Origin: Chloroflexi bacterium UBA6077
GTDB lineage: Bacteria; Chloroflexota; UBA6077
Length of the DNA stretch: 28,175 bases
Assembly: GCA_002436065.1 (NCBI GenBank)
Contig: DIXP01000025.1
Coordinates: 1 to 28,175, forward strand
Direction of reading: 5' to 3'
Position 1 is the first letter of the stretch. Each line of letters opens with the position of its first letter. The translations under genes and the position numbers were made by a program. This document shows, piece by piece, positions 15,263 through 22,651 of the stretch. Under the pieces are notes generated by a model that saw only the letters and a program-made list of their open reading frames with translations, searched no databases and had not been told where the DNA came from.

Positions 15263-15460
15263 CGCGCCACCTCCACTCCCAGCACTATCGAAGTGCTATC
15301 GTGCGTCGATGGCAGGATCCCGTCAACGGCCAAACCGACCGAAAGACGGGCTCCTTTACCGTCGAGATGCACAGGTACGGGCGCCGATCGGGCGGATCCG
15401 AGGCAGCGTAAGAAATCCGTAAGAATGTCCCGTTTTGCCTGAAAAGCGCTTCCCGTCCTA

Positions 15461-15489
15461 TTGCCACCCAACAGCCCGTCCGCTAATAT
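15461..15489 (+). promoter_or_regulatory. groESL promoter (-35 TTGCCA, -10 TAATAT)
   Basis: TTGCCA at 15461-15466, a 17-base spacer and TAATAT at 15484-15489 form a good vegetative sigma-factor promoter. The predicted start lies near 15496, immediately before the CIRCE element, so the repressor site overlaps the early transcribed region. The stretch 15263-15460 between the EamA gene and this promoter holds only a small AGCACT/AGTGCT inverted repeat at 15281-15297 and no gene. Confidence 0.8.
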
Positions 15490-15501
15490 ACCGTTCGGCC
15501 G

Positions 15502-15528
15502 TTAGCACTCCCCTGTGGCGAGTGCTAA
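15502..15528 (+). promoter_or_regulatory. CIRCE operator (HrcA binding site)
   Basis: Perfect consensus TTAGCACTC, nine bases, GAGTGCTAA. HrcA represses groE and dnaK operons by binding this element and is itself dependent on GroEL for activity. hrcA is not in this window, so its presence elsewhere in the genome is predicted. Confidence 0.97.
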
Positions 15529-15593
15529 AGAACAGGAGTCAATACCTTCGATCCCGGTGGAAAGATCTTCGACACGAGGAGGTTACAGAAGCT

Positions 15594-15890
15594 ATGGCTA
15601 TTGGTCTCAAGCCCCTTGGTGACCGCATTGTGGTCAAGCCCCTCGGCCGTGAGGAAGTCACGAAGAGCGGCATCGTTCTCCCTGATACCGCCAAGGAGAA
15701 GCCTCAGGAAGGGACCGTGCTGGCAGTGGGGCCGGGCCGAGTCCTGGACAACGGACAGCGGGTTTCGGTGGAACTGAAAGAGGGCGACAGGGTTCTCTTC
15801 GCCAAGTACGCCGGCACCGAGTTCAAGCGAGAAGACGAAGAGATGCTCATCCTCAGCGAGAAGGATATCCTGGCCGTAGTCACAGGCTAG
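15594..15890 (+). CDS. groS: GroES co-chaperonin
   Basis: 98-aa lid subunit of the GroEL chaperonin. The true start is ATG 15594 with GAGGAGG at 15576-15582. The frame is open back to 15435, but that part covers the promoter and CIRCE. Family blocks are complete: KPLGDRIVVKPLGREE, the mobile loop TKSGIVLPDTAKEKPQEG, then LAVGPGR, GDRVLFAKYAGTEFK and LILSEKDILAVV. First gene of the groESL operon, under CIRCE control. Confidence 0.97.
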   Translation: MAIGLKPLGDRIVVKPLGREEVTKSGIVLPDTAKEKPQEGTVLAVGPGRVLDNGQRVSVELKEGDRVLFAKYAGTEFKREDEEMLILSEKDILAVVTG

Positions 15891-15909
15891 CCCTGGAACA
15901 CAAGCAAGT

Positions 15910-15956
15910 GCGGTTTGGGACGTCCCAAACCGCGCAGGAAGGGGCTCCTCGCCCCT
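15910..15956 (+). terminator. Two hairpins between groES and groEL
   Basis: A perfect 24-base palindrome at 15910-15933 (GCGGTTTGGGAC and its complement) is followed by a second stem, AGGGGC 15940-15945 / GCCCCT 15951-15956, then CTTT. They sit in a 124-base gap where groES and groEL are normally close. They may attenuate, process or stabilise the groESL message; complete termination is unlikely since no clear promoter is seen before groEL. Confidence 0.6.
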
Positions 15957-16014
15957 CTTTGCACCCCACGAGTCTATCGAGCGAAGTCTGTCAACCCTTC
16001 AGGAGGAATAGCTG

Positions 16015-17667
16015 ATGCCTAAGCAACTGAAGTTTGACGAGGAAGCCAGGTACGCCCTAAAGCGAGGCGTGGACGCCCTGGCCGACGCCGTCAAGATCAC
16101 CCTGGGCCCCAAAGGACGCAACGTAGTCCTTGACAAGAAGTTTGGCCCCCCGACCATCACCAACGACGGCGTCACCATCGCCAAGGAGATCGAGCTAGAG
16201 GATCCCTTCGAGAACATGGGCGCCCAGATGGCCAAAGAGGCCGCTACCAAGACCAACGACGTGGCCGGCGACGGCACCACAACGGCGACAGTGCTCGCCC
16301 AGGCCATCGTGGCCGAGGGCCTCAAGAACGTGACGGCCGGCGCCAACCCCATGCTGATCAAGCGTGGCATCGACAAGGGCGTGGCAGCCGTGGTGGAAGA
16401 GCTTAAGACCATGTCCACCCCCGTCACCGGCAAGAACGAGATCGCACAGGTGGCCGCCATCTCCGCCGCGGACCCCGAGATCGGCCAGCTGATCGCAGAG
16501 GTGATGGACAAGGTCGGCAAGGACGGCGTCATCACCGTCGAGGAGTCCAAGGGCCTCCGGTTCGAGACCGAGTACACCGAGGGCATGCAGTTCGACCGGG
16601 GCTACATCTCCGCCTACTTCATGACCAACCCCGACAGGATGGAGTCCGTCCTGGACGAGCCCTACATCCTGATCACCGACAAGAAGATCTCCGCCATCTC
16701 CGACATCCTGCCCGTCCTGGAGAAGTTCCTCCAGGTCAGCAAGAACCTGATGATCGTGGCTGAGGATGTGGAGGGCGAGGCCCTGGCAACACTGGTGGTG
16801 AACAAGCTGCGTGGCACCATCAACGTCCTGGCGGTGAAGGCCCCTGGCTTCGGCGATCGCCGCAAGGCGATGCTGGAGGACCTCGCCATCCTGACCGGCG
16901 GCAAGGTGATCTCCGAGGAGGTCGGCCGCAAGCTGGACAGCACCACCGTCCAGGATCTGGGCAGGGCCCGCAGGGTCGTGTCCAACAAGGACAACACCAC
17001 CATCATCGAGGGCCACGGCGACGACAACGCGATCCAGGCCCGCATCAAGCAGATCAGGGCTCAGATCGACGAGACCACTTCGGACTACGACCGGGAGAAG
17101 CTGCAGGAGCGACTGGCCAAGCTGGCCGGCGGCGTGGCCGTCATCAAGGTCGGTGCAGCCACCGAGGTCGAGCTGAAGGAGAAGAAGCACCGGGTGGAGG
17201 ACGCGCTGTCGGCTACCCGAGCGGCCGTGGAAGAGGGCATCGTCCCTGGCGGCGGCGTGGCGCTGGTGAACGCCGTCTCGGCCCTGGAGAAGGTGGCCGA
17301 GGAGCTGAAGGGCCAGGGCGACATCGCCACTGGTGTCTCCATCCTGCGAAGGGCGCTGGAGGAGCCGGTGCGGCGGATCGCCATCAACGCCGGCCAGGAA
17401 GGCTCCGTGATAGTGGACGCCGTCAAGAAGTCCCCGAGGGGCGTTGGCTATGATGCCCTGAAGAACGAGTACGCCCCAATGGTGGAGCGGGGCATCATCG
17501 ACCCGCTGAAGGTGACCCGCGCAGCCCTGGAGAACGCGGCATCCATCGCCTCGATGATCCTCACCACCGAGTCCCTCGTGACCGACCTGCCCGAGAAGGC
17601 GGCCGCACCGGCCATGCCTCCTGGCGGCATGGGTGGCATGGGCGGCATGGGTGGCATGGACTACTAA
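16015..17667 (+). CDS. groL: GroEL chaperonin
   Basis: 550-aa 60-kDa chaperonin that folds proteins in an ATP-driven double ring. CAGGAGGA lies about 7 bases before ATG. The equatorial ATP site has GPKGRNVVLDKK, NDGVTIAKEIE (D51) and GDGTTTATVLAQ (86-90 DGTTT). The apical domain includes YISAYFMTNPDRM and the family block KAPGFGDRRKAMLEDLA, and the second equatorial part has EGIVPGGGVAL. The C-terminus is GGMGGMGGMGGMDY, the usual flexible GGM tail. Complete and typical. Confidence 0.98.
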   Translation: MPKQLKFDEEARYALKRGVDALADAVKITLGPKGRNVVLDKKFGPPTITNDGVTIAKEIELEDPFENMGAQMAKEAATKTNDVAGDGTTTATVLAQAIVAEGLKNVTAGANPMLIKRGIDKGVAAVVEELKTMSTPVTGKNEIAQVAAISAADPEIGQLIAEVMDKVGKDGVITVEESKGLRFETEYTEGMQFDRGYISAYFMTNPDRMESVLDEPYILITDKKISAISDILPVLEKFLQVSKNLMIVAEDVEGEALATLVVNKLRGTINVLAVKAPGFGDRRKAMLEDLAILTGGKVISEEVGRKLDSTTVQDLGRARRVVSNKDNTTIIEGHGDDNAIQARIKQIRAQIDETTSDYDREKLQERLAKLAGGVAVIKVGAATEVELKEKKHRVEDALSATRAAVEEGIVPGGGVALVNAVSALEKVAEELKGQGDIATGVSILRRALEEPVRRIAINAGQEGSVIVDAVKKSPRGVGYDALKNEYAPMVERGIIDPLKVTRAALENAASIASMILTTESLVTDLPEKAAAPAMPPGGMGGMGGMGGMDY

Positions 17668-17685
17668 GACCTGGGATTACCAGAA

Positions 17686-17717
17686 AGGGGTCGAGGGCGG
17701 AAACACCCTCGACCCCT
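17686..17717. terminator. Bidirectional terminator between groEL and ZIP gene
   Basis: Arms 17686-17697 (AGGGGTCGAGGG) and 17706-17717 with an eight-base loop, followed on the plus strand by CTTGTT and on the minus strand by TTTCTGG. The two genes converge on it, so one hairpin probably ends both transcripts. Confidence 0.8.
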
Positions 17718-17721
17718 CTTG

Positions 17722-18507
17722 TTATCCCAAGGTATTGTCCAGAAACATCATCACCAGGAAGCCGACGACCACGGCGTAGGTGGCCAGCCGCTCGAAGCCC
17801 GAGCGGTGCGTCTCGGGGATGATCTCGTCGGAGATCACGAACAGCATCGCACCGGCGGCAAAGGCCAGGCCATAGGGCAGGATCCACTGCATCCACTGGA
17901 TCAGGAAGAGCCCCAGGAACCCGCCAATTGGCTCCACCAGGCCGGTGAGCAGGGCTACCAGGAACGCCACTCGCCGGGTGTACTTCTCGCCCAGCAGGGC
18001 CAGGGCTACGGCCAGACCCTCTGGCATGTTCTGCAGCCCGATACCGATGGCCAGGGCAATCCCGTTCCCCACATCCCCCGAGCCGAAGCCAACCCCCACG
18101 GCCAGCCCTTCCGGGAAGTTGTGGATGGTGATGGCGATCACGAATAGCCAGATGGCCTCCAACCTGGAACGCCCTCCCTCGGGACCCTTGATGAAGTGCT
18201 TATGGGGGGAGTGTTTGTCCACCAAGTCGAGGAAGATAGCTCCTGCCAGCATGCCCACCACCACCGCCATCACGGCGGATATCCCTCCGCCACCATACTC
18301 GATGGCCGGGACGACGAGGCTGAAGGAGGTGGCAGCCAGCATTACACCCGCGGCAAAGCCCAGCAACATATCCCTGGCCTTGTCCGACACCCGCTGAGTG
18401 AAAAGGATCGGAAGCGCCCCCACGGCCGTCGCTAGACCTGCCGCGACGCTGGCTATCATCCCAATCTGTATGACTGTGAGCCCCTCGAGGAACGCCAGCA
18501 CCACCAT
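17722..18507 (-). CDS. ZIP-family divalent metal transporter
   Basis: Polytopic membrane protein of 261 aa from ATG 18507, likely moving zinc, iron or manganese into the cytoplasm. The metal-site motifs are HNFPEGLAVGVG in helix IV and QNMPEGLAVALAL in helix V. SDEIIPETHRSG near the C-terminus and a His/acid-rich loop (DKHSPHKHF) after helix III also fit. AGGAGG is only two bases from ATG 18507. GTG 18504 or 18501 has better spacing (5 or 8 bases), so the true start may be slightly downstream. Convergent with groEL. Metal specificity cannot be read from sequence. Confidence 0.92.
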   Translation of the reverse strand: MVVLAFLEGLTVIQIGMIASVAAGLATAVGALPILFTQRVSDKARDMLLGFAAGVMLAATSFSLVVPAIEYGGGGISAVMAVVVGMLAGAIFLDLVDKHSPHKHFIKGPEGGRSRLEAIWLFVIAITIHNFPEGLAVGVGFGSGDVGNGIALAIGIGLQNMPEGLAVALALLGEKYTRRVAFLVALLTGLVEPIGGFLGLFLIQWMQWILPYGLAFAAGAMLFVISDEIIPETHRSGFERLATYAVVVGFLVMMFLDNTLG

Positions 18508-18633
18508 CACCTCCTATCTATCGATGCCCTGTAAGTTATCAGTTGGAGAGCCCGCCGACAAGTAAGGCGCGGCACGGAGAGTGCGTACAACCTTGGCGTC
18601 GTGGGGCGCGGTCAACAGCAGGAGATGCCGGCC

Positions 18634-19026
18634 ATGAAGGTCAAGCAGCGACAGATCCACCTATCCCTATCGCTCGCGGAGTGGGAGACGGTCATTCGGG
18701 AGTTGGACAGCCTGCCGGAAACCGCCACGGCCTGCGGCAGGGCGATCGATACGCTGCGGGGTTATCTGCACAGGGTGGACTGCGGCCCCGACGAGCTGGT
18801 GGTCCTGTCTCAGACCTCCCTCGCCTGGTCGCCCGTCATCCTCGGGGTGTGCCTGCACCTCTCCTACAAGCTGACCCTGCTGCCCATGGCCCAGCGCCTC
18901 CGAAGCCAGATGGAGGTGCAGGTGCGACGAATCGAGAGCCCCGTCCAGTTGGAGGATCCCGCGGAGGTCCGCCATTGGCAGCCGCTGCCGATGGACGACT
19001 GGCAGGACCGAGTGGACCCGAACTAG
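18634..19026 (+). CDS. Hypothetical protein, 130 aa
   Basis: Unrecognised soluble protein. ATG 18634 has AGGAG nine bases upstream; the frame opens at GTG 18601. The sequence begins MKVKQRQIHLSLSLAEWETV and is mostly helical, with a Leu-rich middle (GVCLHLSYKLTLLPMAQRL) and an acidic, Trp-containing tail (HWQPLPMDDWQDRVD). No signal peptide, membrane helix or catalytic motif is obvious. It diverges from the ZIP gene across a 126-base gap and precedes the winged-helix regulator's promoter, so it is probably a separate unit. Confidence 0.6.
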   Translation: MKVKQRQIHLSLSLAEWETVIRELDSLPETATACGRAIDTLRGYLHRVDCGPDELVVLSQTSLAWSPVILGVCLHLSYKLTLLPMAQRLRSQMEVQVRRIESPVQLEDPAEVRHWQPLPMDDWQDRVDPN

Positions 19027-19106
19027 CGACCGTCCGTTTAACTCCAGGGTTCGATCGACGAACAGCTCGGACATAGGCTCCTCTGGCTTCCGTTGCCTTC
19101 GGCACC

Positions 19107-19165
19107 TTGACGAGTCGAAAAGCCCGTGCTAAGCTCTCGCAGGCAGTTTGGTTTATTTGGTAATC
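19107..19165 (+). promoter_or_regulatory. Promoter plus putative operator, copy 1
   Basis: TTGACG at 19107-19112, 17-base spacer and TAAGCT at 19130-19135 form the promoter. Eleven bases later the 19-base block TTTGGTTTATTTGGTAATC occupies 19147-19165, with TTTGGT repeated inside it. The same arrangement recurs at 20342-20400. Position just after the predicted start suggests an operator, perhaps for the regulator that follows. The end of the block (TGG-TAATCT) could also act as an extended -10. Confidence 0.65.
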
Positions 19166-19193
19166 TTTGTTTCTTTTCAATCAGAGGTTTGCT

Positions 19194-19904
19194 ATGAGCC
19201 TGACGATGCGACAGAAGTCCTTCCTGAGCAGGCTGCTCGACCTGTACAACGCCGCGCGGGAGCCCCTCCACTACTCGCGGATGGCGGAAGCGCTCGGCCT
19301 CAGCCCAGCCACAGCCTACGACATGCTGAAGGTGTTGGAACGAAAGGGCATGGTGCGCTCGGAGTACGTTGTGCCGGACCGCCCGTCCGGGCCGGGGAGG
19401 GCCAACATCCTCTTCATGCCCACGGCTCGTGCCCACGATCTCTTCGCACGCCTCGCCGTCGAAGCGACGCACGACGAAGAGTGGGAAAACGTGAAGGCCC
19501 GGGTGTTATCGGCCTTAAGGTCGGGTGAGGAGTCGGACTACGACGACCTGCTCCAGGAGCTGCTGGCGATGATGCCGCAAACGAGCTCTCCGCTGGCCTA
19601 CGGCGCGGAAGTGATCACCGCCCTGCTGCTGACGCTCCGGCAGGCGAAGCAAAAGTTCGGGCCTCACAGCCCTATCGGATTGTTGCTGGACAACACGGCG
19701 GGCCGGCTGGGCATGAGCATGCTCGCCGGCCTTGCCTTTGGCCTCTCCGCGACCCATCGAGCGAACGAGCACCTTCTGGCTAACCTACCCGAGCACATTC
19801 GGCGTTACGAGGAGGCAGTCCAGGAGTTGAGCGCGGAGCGCACTGAGCTGCTGCGAGGTCTCGTGGGGGAGACGGTAGCGGTGCTGCGAGGCGAGGCCCG
19901 CTAG
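19194..19904 (+). CDS. Winged-helix transcriptional regulator
   Basis: 236-aa protein from ATG 19194 with AGAGG six bases upstream; the frame opens at TTG 19167, inside the leader. The N-terminal 70 residues form a winged helix: YSRMAEALGLSPATAYDMLK, then VLERKGMVRSEYVV and a Gly/Pro wing (RPSGPGRANILF). The rest (about 75-236) is helical and may be a dimerisation or sensing domain of a type I do not recognise. The promoter with a 19-base putative operator upstream suggests autoregulation. A remnant of a paralogous copy lies at 20433-20561. The gene is followed after 98 bases by a cysteine-rich small protein, probably co-transcribed. Ligand unknown; MarR, PadR and Lrp-like groups all share this fold. 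Confidence 0.78.
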   Translation: MSLTMRQKSFLSRLLDLYNAAREPLHYSRMAEALGLSPATAYDMLKVLERKGMVRSEYVVPDRPSGPGRANILFMPTARAHDLFARLAVEATHDEEWENVKARVLSALRSGEESDYDDLLQELLAMMPQTSSPLAYGAEVITALLLTLRQAKQKFGPHSPIGLLLDNTAGRLGMSMLAGLAFGLSATHRANEHLLANLPEHIRRYEEAVQELSAERTELLRGLVGETVAVLRGEAR

Positions 19905-20002
19905 CTCGCTTGATCCTGGCCTGCTTCGCTCGACCCATGGACGGCACTTGGCACTGAGAGACATTCAGTCACGATGGGTAGAGTTCAACCCGGAGGCGCT
20001 TC

Positions 20003-20311
20003 ATGGAAGACTGTCCCTATCTTCGTCGACGCGCTGCCGACACGGTCTATTGCGAGGCCGCCATCAACTTCAGCCTGGAGGCCGCCAAACCCCAGGATCT
20101 TTGCATCTTCTGCGAGGTGCTGCCCCTCAGTCTGGCCGAGCACTGCCGACACCTGGAGCTGTACGGCTACCTGCGGGTTGACCAGGATCACCACGCCTGT
20201 TGGCGCGTGGGCGTGACGCGGGCATGCGGGCTGGATACACGTATAGTCGATGCCGGCGACTGCCAAGCCTGCACTCGCTACGAGGCACAGGATGCGCCCT
20301 GGCTGAGCTAG
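20003..20311 (+). CDS. Eight-cysteine small protein, copy 1
   Basis: 102-aa cytoplasmic protein with GGAGG at 19990-19994, eight bases before ATG. Cysteines at 4, 17, 34, 37, 48, 75, 87 and 90 are all kept, at identical spacing, in the paralogue at 22644-22976; C66 is not shared. Two CxxC pairs (CIFC, CQAC) and a CRH motif suggest metal or Fe-S binding, but no family is recognised. A run of homology with copy 2 extends upstream of the ATG to a second ATG at 19974 in another frame, so the start has been remodelled in one copy. It sits between the regulator and the duplicated promoter. Confidence 0.72.
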   Translation: MEDCPYLRRRAADTVYCEAAINFSLEAAKPQDLCIFCEVLPLSLAEHCRHLELYGYLRVDQDHHACWRVGVTRACGLDTRIVDAGDCQACTRYEAQDAPWLS

Positions 20312-20341
20312 CCGGGCACGGCATCAGGCGGCAAAATGGTC

Positions 20342-20400
20342 TTGACGGATCGAGATCCCAGTGTTAATCTGCGGTCGATATTTTGGTTTATTTGGTAATC
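20342..20400 (+). promoter_or_regulatory. Promoter plus putative operator, copy 2
   Basis: TTGACG at 20342-20347, 17-base spacer, TAATCT at 20365-20370, then after 11 bases the block TTTGGTTTATTTGGTAATC at 20382-20400, identical to that at 19147-19165. Element order and every spacing match copy 1, although the spacer sequences have diverged. It should drive the regulator remnant, the UbiB-type kinase and possibly the genes after it. Confidence 0.65.
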
Positions 20401-20432
20401 TTGGTCTTTCAGTATAACTCCGAGGATTGGCC

Positions 20433-20561
20433 ATGGGTCTGGCAATGCGACAGAGGGCCTTTCTAAGCAAGCTGCTCGACGTGTACAGAGATCGAGTATG
20501 CCAACTGCTCACCAGCGCGCGACGGCCGGCGACGACCGCGGACGCCTGGCGAGGGGGTTGA
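20433..20561 (+). pseudogene. Truncated winged-helix regulator copy (42-codon remnant or leader ORF)
   Basis: The first 17 or so codons, MGLAMRQRAFLSKLLDVY, match the regulator start MSLTMRQKSFLSRLLDLY. After that the similarity ends and the frame runs through unrelated codons to TGA at 20559-20561. GAGG lies eight bases before the ATG, so the remnant is probably still translated as a 42-aa leader. It stops eight bases before the likely kinase start, which could couple translation of the two. Confidence 0.7.
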
Positions 20562-20569
20562 GGCTAGAG

Positions 20570-22261
20570 ATGGCGCTGCATCCTATCGCCGGTGCCCACC
20601 ATCGAGTGGGGCGCTACAGGGAGATAGTCCGTGCCCTCACGAGACATGGCTTCGGCTACCTGTTAGATCAGAGTGGTCTGGGAGAGACGGCATCCGCCTC
20701 CTTCCGACTCATCACACGGTCCTCTCGGGAGGGCTACAGCTCCCTCCCTGCCCCACGGCGCTTACGACTGGCTATCGAGGAGCTGGGGACCGTGGCCATC
20801 AAGCTGGGGCAGTTCCTGTCCACCCGACCCGACCTGCTCTCCGAGGAGTTCCTTCGAGAGTTGGAATCGCTGCAGGATACCGTCCCGCCTTTTCCCTACG
20901 AGCAGGTGCGTGCTCAGGTCCAGGCGGAATTGGGTTACCCGTTGGAGGAGCTGTTCGCCAGCTTCGAGCCGGAGCCCATCGCCGCCGGCTCCCTCGCCCA
21001 GGTGCACCTGGCCCAGCTCCCGTCCGGTGAGGATGTAGTGGTCAAGGTGCAGCGCCCGGAGATCGAGGAAACGATCGAAGAGGACCTGTCCATCCTGGCC
21101 GACCTGGCTGCGGCTCTTGAGCAGCGGACGGAATGGGCAAGACTCTGGGGTCTGGCCGACCTGGCTGCGGAGTTGAGCCGCACGCTGGGCGAGGAGTTGG
21201 ACTTCACAGGCGAGGGGCACAATGCGGACCTGATTCGAGAGAACTCCGAGGGCGAGCCGGAGGTGTGGATCCCCCGTGTCCACTGGGACCGTACTTCGCG
21301 CCGGGTGCTCACGCTGGAGCGCGTCGGAGGCCTGAAGATATCCGATACCGCGGGACTCGAGGCAGCCGGCGCCGATCTGCGAGCCATTGCCCACACCTTT
21401 GCCCGGGTGACGCTGAAGCACATGCTACTGGACGGTTTCTTTCACGGCGACCCCCACCCCGGCAACGTGCTGGTGGATTCGTCCGGCCGGATCGTGCTGA
21501 TGGACTTCGGCATGGTCGGCGAGGTGGACGAGGAGATGCGGTCGAAGCTGGTCGCTCTGGTGATGGCCCTGGTGCATAGGGATGTGGACAGACTCGCCCG
21601 CGCCCTGCTGGCCATTGCCGCTTCCGACACTCGAACTCGAGTCGATGAGGGGGAACTCCGGCGCGACCTCAGAAGACTGCTGCGTCGCTACTATCGGATG
21701 CCTCTACGGGAAGTGCCTGTAAGCGAGGCATTGAACGAAACGGCGAGTCTCGCTCGCAAGCATCACGTCAGGATGCCCGCTGATCTCATGCTGCTGGTCA
21801 AGGCGCTGGTGACCATCGAGGGCATAGCGACGCAACTCGATCCGGAGATCTCCATTGTGGACGTTGCCGAGCCCTTCGGCCGGGAGTTGATGGCGCAGCG
21901 GTTCTCCCTCAGACGGGTGCGCTCGGACGCGGTGGATAGTCTCGTTGGGGCGAGCGACTTCGCCATGGCGCTGCCCGGACGCTTCAACAGCCTCCTCGAA
22001 CAGGTCGAGCGGGGTCAACTTACGCTACGAACAGACGCCGTGAGGGACGAGGAGGAGCGATGGGAGCGCGAGAGGCTGGTCAACAGGGTCGCTCTCGCCC
22101 TGGTCGTCGCGGGCGGCTCCGCTGGATCGGGCCTACTCCTCCAGGCTAGCGTAGGCCCGATCGTCTGGGGAATACCGGTGCTTGGCATAGTGGCGCTCCT
22201 GCTAGCGATGTCTCTTGGCCTGCTCTTGGTGCTGGGCATCTTGCGGTCGGGACGATTCTGA
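20570..22261 (+). CDS. AarF/UbiB/ABC1-family atypical kinase
   Basis: 563-aa protein-kinase-like protein. Known members support ubiquinone or lipid metabolism through an ATP-binding fold, not proven protein phosphorylation. Start ATG 20570 is preferred: GAGG six bases upstream and family homology beginning near GRYREIVRALTRHGFGYL. ATG 20498 adds 24 low-complexity residues overlapping the regulator remnant. Motifs: the UbiB-specific KxGQ at 78-81 (AIKLGQFLSTRPDLL), the Ala-rich nucleotide loop EPIAAGSLAQVHLA, Lys159 (VVVKVQRPEIE), the catalytic loop HGDPHPGNV from H292, and DFG at 312. Two C-terminal membrane helices (starting LALVVAGGSAGSGLLLQ and VLGIVALLLAMSLGLLL) anchor it. No quinone-biosynthesis gene is nearby, so the substrate is unclear and I give no gene symbol. 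Confidence 0.92.
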   Translation: MALHPIAGAHHRVGRYREIVRALTRHGFGYLLDQSGLGETASASFRLITRSSREGYSSLPAPRRLRLAIEELGTVAIKLGQFLSTRPDLLSEEFLRELESLQDTVPPFPYEQVRAQVQAELGYPLEELFASFEPEPIAAGSLAQVHLAQLPSGEDVVVKVQRPEIEETIEEDLSILADLAAALEQRTEWARLWGLADLAAELSRTLGEELDFTGEGHNADLIRENSEGEPEVWIPRVHWDRTSRRVLTLERVGGLKISDTAGLEAAGADLRAIAHTFARVTLKHMLLDGFFHGDPHPGNVLVDSSGRIVLMDFGMVGEVDEEMRSKLVALVMALVHRDVDRLARALLAIAASDTRTRVDEGELRRDLRRLLRRYYRMPLREVPVSEALNETASLARKHHVRMPADLMLLVKALVTIEGIATQLDPEISIVDVAEPFGRELMAQRFSLRRVRSDAVDSLVGASDFAMALPGRFNSLLEQVERGQLTLRTDAVRDEEERWERERLVNRVALALVVAGGSAGSGLLLQASVGPIVWGIPVLGIVALLLAMSLGLLLVLGILRSGRF

Positions 22262-22324
22262 GCAGTCTGCTCACGAGGCGGCCGAGAGCCGTCGGCAGGG
22301 CCACGTCCAAAGGGAGGGAAGGAT

Positions 22325-22651
22325 ATGACTAGCGGAGACCTGCTGTCGGGTTTGTCCCGTAGGCTCGCGGACGGTGCGCTTCGAGCGCTGGGCAAGGAGG
22401 ATCTGCAGCGTAGCGTCGAGACAGCATTGGACCGACTTCTGGCCGGGATGACGCTGGCCGAACGCATGGAACTCGCGGCTCACGTCGTGAAGACGGGGCT
22501 TGCCAAATTGTTGGAGGGTCTCTCCCCCGAGGAGCGTAGCCATCTGCTGGACGTGGTGATAGACACCTCTCTTGAGCAGATTATGGGGGGGAACCAACTG
22601 GACCGAGGAGGGCAGAGCAATGGTGCGAGGGAGGGCGAGCGCGATGAGTAG
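22325..22651 (+). CDS. Small helical protein with 24-residue repeats
   Basis: 108-aa protein with GGGAGGGAAGG just before ATG. Residues 35-58 and 59-82 repeat with period 24 (LDRLLAGMTLAERMEL... and LAKLLEGLSPEERSHL...), with Leu, Gly, Glu-Arg, Leu, Val and Thr conserved, and a partial third unit begins at 83 (LEQIMGG). This predicts a bundle of helical hairpins. No signal peptide or metal-binding residues. The tail is polar. It overlaps the second cysteine-rich gene by eight bases, indicating coupled translation, and lies 63 bases after the kinase gene. Not recognised as a named family. Confidence 0.65.
   Translation: MTSGDLLSGLSRRLADGALRALGKEDLQRSVETALDRLLAGMTLAERMELAAHVVKTGLAKLLEGLSPEERSHLLDVVIDTSLEQIMGGNQLDRGGQSNGAREGERDE

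Noticed and set aside
15281..15297. AGCACT/AGTGCT inverted repeat as a second CIRCE
   Set aside because: Arms are only six bases with a five-base centre, not the nine-base arms and nine-base spacer of CIRCE.
16195..17190. 331-aa minus-strand frame
   Set aside because: Opposite groEL, Leu/His/Asp-rich shadow of a highly conserved gene.
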